A DNA stretch of 5,467 bases from Tolypothrix sp. NIES-4075 (GCF_002218085.1 NZ_BDUC01000047.1:1-5467); one strand, 5' to 3'. Shown: positions 1 to 5,103, numbered from the stretch's first letter. The notes: a model not told the origin generated them from the sequence alone. Made by a program: numbers and translations.

Positions 1-300
1 ATCCAAAAAGAGTGATGTCTCAAAACCACCATAAATATCATTTGCTTGTTGTTTAAAAGGCATAGTCTGGTGGTTATTTAGCTCAATAAAGCACTCTCTA
101 TCAACTGTTGATTCGATTAAGGAGTGCATGTCAGCAGTTGAGAGCATCACTTTTGATGAGCGTGACTGGTTAGGGTCTTCAACAGCAGGTTGTTCAAATT
201 GCTGCTTTTTCATGCATGAGCGATAATCAGCCACAAAAATGCACTCCACGCAGAAGATAAAAATGAACAAAGCGATCGCAAACAGTGTCTGTTCTGACAT
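1..300 (-). CDS. small membrane-anchored hypothetical protein, 3' end beyond the window
   Basis: An open frame of 100 codons reads leftward from ATG at 298-300 and has no stop before the left edge, so the gene is partial. On the minus strand AGGAG (plus-strand 309-313) lies 8 nt before the ATG, a good Shine-Dalgarno that fixes the start. Residues 6-24 (LFAIALFIFIFCVECIFVA) form one hydrophobic segment, interrupted by Glu19 and flanked by Cys17 and Cys20. A basic stretch (YRSCMKK) follows, so the rest is probably cytoplasmic by the positive-inside rule. The remainder is polar, with no motif I recognise. A HIP1 site lies inside the transmembrane codons. I cannot assign a function. The open frame, strong RBS and clean single-helix N terminus make a real gene likely. 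It points away from everything else in the window. Confidence 0.7.
   Translation of the reverse strand, partial: MSEQTLFAIALFIFIFCVECIFVADYRSCMKKQQFEQPAVEDPNQSRSSKVMLSTADMHSLIESTVDRECFIELNNHQTMPFKQQANDIYGGFETSLFLD
272..279. repeat. HIP1 octamer GCGATCGC (one of four)
   Basis: GCGATCGC is the highly iterated palindrome of many cyanobacterial genomes. Other copies are at 2119-2126, 2311-2318 and 4384-4391, and a seven-of-eight match lies near 634. Three of the four copies are inside coding sequence. They are the main composition-level evidence for a cyanobacterial host. Confidence 0.9.
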
Positions 301-354
301 TTATTTAACTCCTAAATGAAATTTGAGAGCGGTGTGCAAAAAACTTAGTAACGG

Positions 355-372
355 TGGAAGCGGTAGCTTCCA
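355..372. repeat. short inverted repeat upstream of the leftward membrane gene
   Basis: TGGAAGC and GCTTCCA form a perfect 7-bp stem around the loop GGTA. It sits 55 bp upstream of the leftward gene that starts at 300, so it could be an operator or a 5'-leader hairpin for that gene. No T tract follows on either strand, so it is not a typical terminator. The role is unknown. Confidence 0.45.
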
Positions 373-462
373 GGCGTACTGAATTTCCCCGTTCCCAAAT
401 AGTTAGGAGCTAATGTTGAGCAATCATCTGGACTACTTTCGCGCCAAACCCGTGAATATTCC

Positions 463-648
463 TTGCCTGAAATTTGGCCAAATTTGAATCAATTCCATTT
501 GTGTTTTCAATCGCTACCTATAAACGGCTGGCACTCAACGAGCATCTACTTGAAATCTTTATTTCGCGCCTTAGATTTAGAGCCTACTTTGATTAAAAAC
601 AATCCCAATTACCATAAATTAATCTCATATGGAGCGATCGGGGCCTAA
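463..648 (+). CDS. doubtful small ORF, possibly a gene remnant
   Basis: The frame is open from 403 to the TAA at 646-648. It contains no ATG, and the only usable start is TTG at 463, which gives 61 residues beginning with Leu/Met-PEIWPNLNQF. The translation is ordinary in composition (N, P, L and Y rich, without long biased runs) and the codons look plausible. No domain is recognised. An ATG at 413-415, preceded by AGGAG at 405-409, lies in a different frame and gives only 24 codons, ending at 485-487 inside this ORF. One reading is a frameshifted relic whose original start was the ATG at 413. Another is chance. An 11-bp inverted repeat at 700-725 lies about 50 bp downstream. Confidence 0.25.
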   Translation: MPEIWPNLNQFHLCFQSLPINGWHSTSIYLKSLFRALDLEPTLIKNNPNYHKLISYGAIGA

Positions 649-884
649 TTGTGTCCGGAGTATTGTTTTATCAGGCTGATGCTCAAGCCGCTAGCTAATC
701 TATAGAACCCAAACGGGTTCTATAGCTCAAACTATAGGCTGTTTTCAACGTAAATTTAAGTAAACCTCATTCGCTTAAGCCTTGAAATGGGGCGGCTAAA
801 AAGGCGAAAGCTAAAAGGTGTTGTTAAAATGCTGCTAAAGAGTGATTATAATGATGTGACACAAGGGTTGTAATAGCCGTAAAT
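649..884. other. intergenic stretch between the small ORF and the XRE gene
   Basis: The stretch holds the inverted repeat at 700-725 and otherwise no convincing gene. A 28-codon frame from ATG at 787 to TAA at 871-873 begins with a basic stretch (MGRLKRRKLKG), but it lacks a Shine-Dalgarno and lies in a run of GCTAAA-like repeats (797-836), so I do not call it a gene. No T-tract terminator is seen for the leftward XRE gene ending at 885. Confidence 0.4.
700..725. repeat. perfect 11-bp inverted repeat with AAAC loop
   Basis: CTATAGAACCC at 700-710 is the exact reverse complement of GGGTTCTATAG at 715-725, with a 4-nt loop. A further CTATAG follows at 731-736. The stem could form in RNA from either strand. 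There is no uridine run, so a standard Rho-independent terminator is not supported. An operator or a protein-binding site is equally possible. It lies between the doubtful ORF ending at 648 and the end of the leftward XRE gene. Confidence 0.6.
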
Positions 885-1247
885 CTAGTCTAAGGAACTT
901 TGAGTAGCACTAGTTCGGCTGACTAACGTTTCTAAACCCACATTGAGTACTTCCGCCAGTGCATCAGACGGAAGCCTGCGTATTGCAACTAATATCTGGT
1001 CTACTGGGTATAGCAGTTCACCAGAAGGAGAATCTCCTTGGACTAGATACATCTGTAATTCAGAGAGACTCCACCCTTTTAATGCTGCCAGTTTTTCTAT
1101 ATTTTCGGTGTCTGGCCAAGCTTGACCAGATTCCCAAAAAGTTATCGATGAACGACTGACACCAATTTTCTTAGCGAACTGGTGTTGACTTTGAGAGCCT
1201 CGTAGCTCTTTAACCAATTTGGCTAATCGTTCTACTTTCGAGTTCAT
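885..1247 (-). CDS. XRE-family (Cro/C1-type) transcriptional regulator
   Basis: This 120-residue protein has a Cro/C1 helix-turn-helix at about residues 8-62. The core is QFAKKIGVSRSSITFWESG (residues 23-41): QFAKKIGV is the positioning helix, SRSSITFWE the recognition helix, and the G-x-x-x-P turn follows (G41, P45). The domain ends with IEKLAALKGWSLSEL, the usual last helices of this fold. Residues 66-120 form a short tail with a predicted helix (VDQILVAIRRLPSDALAEVLNVGL), perhaps for dimerisation. Such proteins are soluble DNA-binding repressors or activators. The start is the only ATG near the domain, and no clear Shine-Dalgarno precedes it. The gene is divergent from the ParB-like operon. 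Its upstream region has a TATAAT box with repeated motifs, suggesting that it represses itself and perhaps the rightward genes. The domain call is secure; the targets are inferred. Confidence 0.9.
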   Translation of the reverse strand: MNSKVERLAKLVKELRGSQSQHQFAKKIGVSRSSITFWESGQAWPDTENIEKLAALKGWSLSELQMYLVQGDSPSGELLYPVDQILVAIRRLPSDALAEVLNVGLETLVSRTSATQSSLD

Positions 1248-1256
1248 ATAAGTATT

Positions 1257-1359
1257 TTAGTTTACTGTTGACCAAAAACCAACGTTATGAGGTAGATTAT
1301 ATAAATCTGGTTAGTTTACTAACTAAATTTGGTTTAACGGTTAACTAATGGCTGTTAAC
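1257..1359 (-). promoter_or_regulatory. probable promoter and operators of the XRE gene
   Basis: On the minus strand a perfect -10 hexamer TATAAT (plus-strand 1296-1301) lies about 50 bp before the XRE start. No good -35 is seen at the usual distance. The sequence TTAGTTTACT occurs twice in the same orientation, at 1257-1266 (5' leader) and 1311-1320 (around the -35 position). The second copy is part of the imperfect palindrome TTAGTTTACTAA (1311-1322). GTTAAC palindromes occur at 1340-1345 and 1354-1359, next to a GTTTAAC at 1332-1338. Repeats placed over a promoter next to a Cro/C1 gene are typical of autoregulation. Which motif the protein binds is not shown. Confidence 0.5.
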
Positions 1360-1607
1360 AATTTTTACACAATGACGAATAATCAAAGCGCGGAGGTGGG
1401 TTGGGGCGATTACTGTGTAACGAGGACATAGGTTGGACTTTGAAATTTAGCATCGATAACGAAATAAGCAAATATATCGGCAAAGCACCCACTTAGGTAA
1501 TTACAGCGTGAGCCAATTTGAAAACAGGACTCGACACTGGATAGAAATGCACTTTCACCGACTTTAGTAGATGAATTTTTACTCTTTGATGGTCTGTTGG
1601 TCAAGCT
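1360..1607. other. leader region upstream of the ParB-like gene
   Basis: No convincing gene is present. Rightward there are only tiny frames: 19 codons from ATG 1372, and a 29-codon TTG frame behind a GGAGG-like GCGGAGGTGGG at about 1389-1399. Leftward there is a 64-codon frame (1410-1604) with a TTG start and a weak RBS. The stretch probably contains the promoter and 5' leader of the rightward operon, but I cannot pick a promoter with confidence. Confidence 0.35.
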
Positions 1608-2747
1608 ATGGATGACTTTTCACTTCCACCAAACACTACTACTCATAATCTAGCATCTATTTTCTCTGAAGTAGATCCTCATGTTCTCCAGCCACACCCA
1701 CGCAATTCCTCTATTTATGGAAAGGATGAAGACGTAACTGAACTGGTGAACCTAATACGTCATACCCAGTCGGTAAGTCCATTAGTCATCACTAGTGAGG
1801 GAATCATTATTTCGGGACACCGACGATGGCAGGCTGTATTGCAATTGGGATGGAAAAGAGTGCCTGTTGAGGTCAGAAACTTTCCTGATAAAATAGCTGA
1901 ACTACAGACACTGTTGTTGGAAAACGCCAACCGCTTGAAAACTAGAGAACAGAAAGTTCGCGAAGGGCAAGCGTGGCTTGAGGTAGAATCAAATGCAGCC
2001 AAAAAGCGGATGAGCGAAGCTGGCAAGAAATCGGCTCCTGGAAAACCAGATCGGGAAGAAGACAAAGGTATGGAAAATTTTCCATACCTTTGTCTAAGTT
2101 CGACAAAGGGTACTACCCGCGATCGCCTAGCCAAAAGAGTAGGTCTTGGTTCGGGACGCACATACTCTAAAGCCGCCAAAGTAGTGGAGTTCATAGACCA
2201 ACAAACAAGTTTAGGACACCAGGAAATAGCAAGAGAACTCCGTCAAGTTCTGAACTCAAAAAGTGTAGATGCTGCTTATCAATTCTTTAAAGAAAGCAAA
2301 AAGAAGGATAGCGATCGCGGAGCGTACCCTAGAGGGCTGTTACCTACGGTAGATTGCTCAATTACAGATTCCAAGTCTTGCAACCAGATAGCAAAAAGCT
2401 GCTGGAACTGCCAGCACCGACTAGAGTCGGTAGACAACCAAAGTATTTACTGTAATAAATCTGGCGTTATTAACCTGATAAATAAATCTGGGGACGAGCG
2501 GGGTCGGGAGTGTCCTGATTGGAGATACAAATACTCACCAGCCGAACCACTGAAAAACCCAACCTTCGCTCTCCAACTGTTGCTGCCACTCGAATGGCAA
2601 GACAAGCTCGAAGAAACAGCAGCATTACTTGATACAGACGCAGCTACCTGGGTGAAAAACCTAATCGGCGCAAATTTGTTCCCCAAGTGGAGCTTAGACA
2701 CAATTCCCGACCTGAAAACGGGGCAAAGTTGCTCCTTGTCGGGGTAG
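1608..2747 (+). CDS. ParB-like N-terminal domain protein with cysteine-rich C-terminal region
   Basis: A 379-residue protein. Residues about 24-110 match the ParB/Srx-like domain: HPRNSSIYG near 30-38, VSPLVITSEGIIISGHRRWQ with the GHRR box at 70-73, and ENANRLKTREQK at 105-116. In ParB the GHRR box binds CTP. Some relatives are nucleases or phage/plasmid regulators. Residues 166-197 (TRDRLAKRVGLGSGRTYSKA and following) look like the helix-turn-helix that follows in this group. Cysteines at 258, 265, 268, 282 and 302 (CWNC, YCNKSG, ECPDW) suggest a metal-binding knuckle. Residues 322-355 (LQLLLPLEWQDKLEETAALL and following) form an amphipathic tail, perhaps for dimerisation. The start at 1608 is the only one after the stop at 1587-1589, and it has no clear RBS. 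No ParA is seen; the next gene follows after 60 bp. A role in plasmid partition or copy control is likely but not shown. A 36-bp palindrome lies in the linker at residues 151-163. Confidence 0.85.
   Translation: MDDFSLPPNTTTHNLASIFSEVDPHVLQPHPRNSSIYGKDEDVTELVNLIRHTQSVSPLVITSEGIIISGHRRWQAVLQLGWKRVPVEVRNFPDKIAELQTLLLENANRLKTREQKVREGQAWLEVESNAAKKRMSEAGKKSAPGKPDREEDKGMENFPYLCLSSTKGTTRDRLAKRVGLGSGRTYSKAAKVVEFIDQQTSLGHQEIARELRQVLNSKSVDAAYQFFKESKKKDSDRGAYPRGLLPTVDCSITDSKSCNQIAKSCWNCQHRLESVDNQSIYCNKSGVINLINKSGDERGRECPDWRYKYSPAEPLKNPTFALQLLLPLEWQDKLEETAALLDTDAATWVKNLIGANLFPKWSLDTIPDLKTGQSCSLSG
2060..2095. repeat. perfect 36-bp palindrome inside the ParB-like gene
   Basis: The left arm AGACAAAGGTATGGAAAA (2060-2077) is followed directly by its exact reverse complement (2078-2095), with no spacer and no mismatch. 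The half-site GACAAAGG recurs at 2102-2109, seven bases further on. The palindrome encodes residues 151-163 (ending KGMENFPYLCL) in a linker between the ParB-like domain and the helix-turn-helix. It could be a DNA-binding site (for example a parS-like site), an mRNA hairpin, or a palindromic element inserted in frame. Confidence 0.95.
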
Positions 2748-2794
2748 TTGAATGTGCCACTATCAATCTCGGTCGAGTAAACAGCCCTGGGGGC

Positions 2795-2799
2795 GGAGG
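2795..2799 (+). promoter_or_regulatory. strong ribosome binding site of the HTH/Rep-like gene
   Basis: GGAGG lies 8 nt before ATG 2808-2810. It decides this start and contrasts with the ParB-like gene upstream, which has no evident Shine-Dalgarno. If the two genes share a transcript, the second may be translated more efficiently. Confidence 0.75.
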
Positions 2800-2807
2800 C
2801 AAGATTA

Positions 2808-4352
2808 ATGTCGGTAGGGGAAAATAATAAAGCGGTTACTGATCCTCAAGGAAAATACTACCAAATGGAAATTGCTGGGTTAGACGTACCGCAGGCGGCT
2901 TTAGCTGACAAACGAATTAGGAAACCCAGAAACCTACCTCCAACAAAACCACCACTATTTACTCATAAGCACTACGAGATGATCGCAATCGGCGCACCAA
3001 TTATCAGTGCAACAAGCGCATACCTTAAGTATCCAGATTGGCATGAATACGGTAATGGTCGCTTTCACTTCCAAAAACCGTTCGGAAAAGGGCGCTACAT
3101 AGAGTTTTACATCCTCAACCAGCAGTTGCATCACCCGGAGTACATTTGCAACCAAGCAGAACATGAAATTCTCAACCGATACGGTCTGGAGGCAGCACGA
3201 CTTCATGCTGTGTTTGCAACTTATGCAGCCATGCAGGCAGAACCTTGGAAAGAACCGTTTGTTCTCAAAGGTAGCGAGCTGATTGAGACATTACAGATTT
3301 ACAAAACTAAAAAACTGACTAAATCACAAAAACTGAAAGCAATAGTAGATTTAGCCTTGGTTGTTGGGACTCTTGGTGCAGTGATCCATTGGTATGAGGG
3401 AAAATTAAACCTGTGTGTTAAAGAGCGTAGCTTACTCTGGATAGTAAGTGTACAGGAATACAGTCAGCCAATATTAGGAGATGTGGATGAACTTTGCGAA
3501 GTTATAATCCGGGTACAACCGGGTCTTTGGACTTATAACTTCCTCAACCTTCAAGGTGAGCGAGAGAAGAGGTCATTGTATCAGTATGGACTTATCCCCA
3601 AGCAACTATTCGATATAGACCCGTATCGCCAGAAACTGGCAGCTAGTTTAGCCTTATATATCGTTGAGAATAGCCGCGCCCACAAAAGTGGAGTTTATAC
3701 AATAGAAAATCTACTAAATAAAGTATTACCTTCTGGAGAAATACAACGGGCAATTGCAGATCGTAGATATGGATGGAAATTAAAAGAAACCGTAGACAAC
3801 GCTCTACTTGTGTTAAGAGATATCGGTGGTTTTGGAATTGAATTTGATAATGAAACTTATCCTCAATGGCTAAGACCTATCTGGAACTTACCAGATAATT
3901 TAGCTATTTTACCTACAAAGGAAAGAAATCAGTGCCTTTTAGGTTCAAAATGCCTTCCTCACCACTACCTTGTGAAACACTGGTTTCCAGCATTAATAAC
4001 TTTCAAGTTGCCCCCCACTACACAAAAAGACTTACATAAATTAGTAACTCATAATACTGAAACAGGCAAAAAGATTACTAAGTGTAAATCCAGAAAATCT
4101 GATAAATTACCTGACGCTAATCAAGCTGACTCCGACTCAAAGCCTCCACAAACTAAAACGAACCAACCAACAGAGCTAACCGGAGCTATAGTACAGCAGG
4201 GTCGCAAAGCTATTCGGATGAGCCAAACAGAACTTGCCCACGCTATGGGTAAAAGTCAAAGCTGGGTGCGTGATATTGAGAATAAACTTAAAGACCAAGT
4301 AATTAAGCCAAAATATGCTCTAAAACTTAAATTCATACTTGGTATGTCTTAA
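2808..4352 (+). CDS. large HTH protein, candidate plasmid replication initiator
   Basis: A 514-residue soluble protein that ends in a Cro/C1 helix-turn-helix (residues about 458-512; SQTELAHAMGKSQSWVRDIE at 472-491). A polar, charged linker (about 412-457) precedes it. The central part (about 205-350) has a layout reminiscent of winged-helix replication initiators. A beta-rich stretch (IIRVQPGLWTYNFLN, 233-247) leads to YQYGLIPKQLFDIDPYRQKL (258-277), a long helix (LAASLALYIVENSRAH, 277-292) and a helix-turn-helix-like stretch (YTIENLLNKVLP, 297-308). It ends in LKETVDNALLVLRDIGGFGI (325-344). I recall similar proteins on cyanobacterial plasmids, usually unnamed. Residues 1-50 are low-complexity. 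A GGAGG 8 nt before the ATG fixes the start. The gene follows the ParB-like gene by 60 bp, probably as an operon. The HTH is secure; the replication role is inferred. A regulator with a ligand-binding core is the main alternative. Confidence 0.8.
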   Translation: MSVGENNKAVTDPQGKYYQMEIAGLDVPQAALADKRIRKPRNLPPTKPPLFTHKHYEMIAIGAPIISATSAYLKYPDWHEYGNGRFHFQKPFGKGRYIEFYILNQQLHHPEYICNQAEHEILNRYGLEAARLHAVFATYAAMQAEPWKEPFVLKGSELIETLQIYKTKKLTKSQKLKAIVDLALVVGTLGAVIHWYEGKLNLCVKERSLLWIVSVQEYSQPILGDVDELCEVIIRVQPGLWTYNFLNLQGEREKRSLYQYGLIPKQLFDIDPYRQKLAASLALYIVENSRAHKSGVYTIENLLNKVLPSGEIQRAIADRRYGWKLKETVDNALLVLRDIGGFGIEFDNETYPQWLRPIWNLPDNLAILPTKERNQCLLGSKCLPHHYLVKHWFPALITFKLPPTTQKDLHKLVTHNTETGKKITKCKSRKSDKLPDANQADSDSKPPQTKTNQPTELTGAIVQQGRKAIRMSQTELAHAMGKSQSWVRDIENKLKDQVIKPKYALKLKFILGMS

Positions 4353-4412
4353 CAAGTTATTGTAATAATTCTTAATCGAAGTAGCGATCGCTCGATAGTA
4401 TCTGTCATTGCG

Positions 4413-4428
4413 ACCGGAACACCGGAAC
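4413..4428. repeat. 8-bp tandem duplication ACCGGAAC
   Basis: ACCGGAAC occurs twice without a spacer (4413-4420 and 4421-4428), about 60 bp after the HTH/Rep-like gene and just before the inverted-repeat cluster. It could be replication slippage or a small binding site. Nothing more can be said. Confidence 0.7.
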
Positions 4429-4468
4429 GTAGTGTAGAGTAAAGCCTTCTCCCAGAGGAGACGCACTC

Positions 4469-4535
4469 GCGTTCGGCATAACTTGTCTGCGACACGCTAT
4501 GCCGAACGCTTAACCCGTAGCATGTCGCAGACAAG
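4469..4535. repeat. two interleaved inverted repeats (A-B-A'-B'), Nostoc-style dispersed repeat
   Basis: Arm A GCGTTCGGCATA (4469-4480) pairs with TATGCCGAACGC (4498-4509). Arm B CTTGTCTGCGACA (4482-4494) pairs with TGTCGCAGACAAG (4523-4535). Both are perfect, 12 and 13 bp. Because B starts between A and A' and ends after A', the two stems interleave and either compete or form a pseudoknot-like fold. The sequence style, with CAGAGGAGACGC just upstream at 4453-4464, resembles the short GC-rich repeats scattered through Nostocales genomes. No gene is seen in 4353-4722, and no T-tract terminator follows the HTH/Rep-like gene. Confidence 0.85.
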
Positions 4536-4585
4536 CAATCTCATCAACACCATACTACTACGGCAGAAGGCAACTTAGTATACAC

Positions 4586-4763
4586 AAGCCCACAGCATCA
4601 TTAGGAATGAGCGCAACTGGCACATATATCTTCTGTTATCGATCTTCAAGAGTCAAGGGTCAAAAGTCCAAAAAATCTGGACTGTTGAATGCGTTACTCT
4701 TGACAACCTCTAGGAAAAAAATATGACACTTGCGCCCATTTTTAATCATGATACTGTGGGCTT
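4586..4763. repeat. long imperfect foldback with nested stems, MITE-like
   Basis: The reverse complement of 4586-4627 aligns with 4721-4763 over about 32 matched positions with two small gaps. The outer 16 bp (ATGATACTGTGGGCTT on the right, 4748-4763) match at 15. The space between contains further stems: TCAAGAGT (4646-4653) with ACTCTTGA (4696-4703), and TCAAAAGTCCA (4660-4670) with TGGACTGTTGA (4678-4688, one mismatch). The whole could fold as one long hairpin. It may be a miniature foldback element, or an inverted partial duplication of the start of the small ORF at 4723. No clear target duplication is seen at the ends. Confidence 0.6.
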
Positions 4764-4896
4764 TTTTGTTGTTTCAACAAATAAAGAGGAAATCTTTCTG
4801 GGAAAAATTTCTAGTACTTTTTTCAAGGGTAAATCTTGTAGTACATTCTTAGAGCTAAAAGCATTACTATACTTACGTTTTAAGGCATATTGCTAA
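4723..4896 (+). CDS. probable small ORF of 57 residues upstream of the iterons
   Basis: The frame runs from ATG 4723-4725 to TAA 4894-4896. AGGA at 4712-4715 lies 7 nt before the ATG and is a fair ribosome binding site. The translation starts MTLAPIFNHDTVGFFVVSTN and continues with EEIFLGKISSTFFKGKS and a leucine-rich end (FLELKALLYLRFKAYC). It is probably a soluble basic protein. I recognise no family. It has the same orientation as the replication gene that begins 278 bp downstream and ends 41 bp before the first iteron. A TTGACA at 4700-4705 is close to the start and might belong to a promoter, but its matching -10 (TATGAC at 4722-4727) would fall on the start codon. Its first 14 codons form the right arm of the foldback repeat, so it could also be a repeat-derived frame. 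Confidence 0.45.
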   Translation: MTLAPIFNHDTVGFFVVSTNKEEIFLGKISSTFFKGKSCSTFLELKALLYLRFKAYC

Positions 4897-4937
4897 AATT
4901 ACTAAGCAACACAACACCCTCTCGCCATGACCTTTAT

Positions 4938-5003
4938 CGCCCCCAAGTCGTGACATTACCGCCCCCAAGTCGTGACATTACCTCCCCCAAGTTGTGACAT
5001 AAC
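4938..5003. repeat. three 22-bp direct repeats (iterons) of a putative plasmid origin
   Basis: The unit begins CGCCCCCAAG, continues TCGTGACATTAC, and is repeated head to tail at 4938-4959, 4960-4981 and 4982-5003 with no spacer. Copies 1 and 2 are identical. Copy 3 differs at unit positions 2, 12 and 20. A 22-bp period is two helical turns, so each unit faces the same side of the DNA, the classic arrangement of Rep-binding iterons. The array lies 171 bp before the CyRepA1-like start and is followed by A+T-rich DNA. The replication protein or the HTH protein at 2808-4352 would be the candidate binder. Confidence 0.85.
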
Positions 5004-5051
5004 TTTTTTGAAATGTTTGATATAAAAGAAATACAGCGATTAGTACTAGCC

Positions 5052-5077
5052 TGATCATTCTTGATCATCTTTGATCC
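5052..5077. repeat. three GATC motifs with exact 10-bp spacing
   Basis: TGATCA at 5052-5057, TGATCA at 5062-5067 and TGATCC at 5072-5077 start exactly 10 bp apart, almost one helical turn. The surrounding T-rich decamers are also similar (CTGATCATTC, TTGATCATCT, TTGATCCAGC). GATC is the target of Dam-type methylation, which many cyanobacteria have. In an origin region this may be a methylation-sensitive or protein-binding array. Confidence 0.7.
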
Positions 5078-5084
5078 AGCAGTA

Positions 5085-5103
5085 GTTTTTTAGTAGAAAA
5101 AAC
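5085..5103. repeat. A/T-rich inverted repeat GTTTTTT / AAAAAAC
   Basis: GTTTTTT (5085-5091) and AAAAAAC (5097-5103) form a perfect 7-bp stem with the loop AGTAG. The low stability of the duplex fits a DNA unwinding element next to the iterons. A terminator is unlikely because the T run is within the stem. Confidence 0.55.

Noticed and set aside
1372..1431. 19-codon leader peptide ahead of the ParB-like operon
   Set aside because: No Shine-Dalgarno precedes the ATG, and no attenuator-like terminator follows.
1410..1604. Leftward 64-codon frame upstream of the ParB-like gene
   Set aside because: It has a TTG start and no clear ribosome binding site, it occupies the expected leader of the rightward operon, and its translation shows no domain. 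Codon use is not absurd, so it is not excluded.
1760..2194. Leftward 144-codon frame
   Set aside because: It lies wholly inside the ParB-like gene, whose domain signatures are clear; the serine- and arginine-rich translation is typical of an antisense shadow.
4357..4368. Terminator right after the HTH/Rep-like gene (TTATT / AATAA)
   Set aside because: The stem is a 5-bp, all-A/T pairing with a 2-nt loop and no T tract.
4349..4534. Leftward 61-codon frame at the end of the HTH/Rep-like gene
   Set aside because: Most of it is made of the inverted repeats at 4469-4535 and the ACCGGAAC tandem; the translation is repeat-derived and has no good start context.
4734..4767. Rho-independent terminator (GCCCA / TGGGC followed by six T)
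   Set aside because: The stem is only 5 bp with an 18-nt loop, and it lies in the first codons of a plausible small ORF. The pairing with the distant left arm is much longer.
4938..5003. Tn7-like or CRISPR-associated transposon end (repeats containing GTCGTGACATTA)
   Set aside because: Cyanobacterial Tn7-like ends carry vaguely similar GTCGTGAC motifs, but these units are exactly tandem at 22 bp, no TGT terminus or transposase gene is seen, and a replication gene follows.
4938..5077. CRISPR array
   Set aside because: The repeats are contiguous with no spacers, and no cas genes are present.
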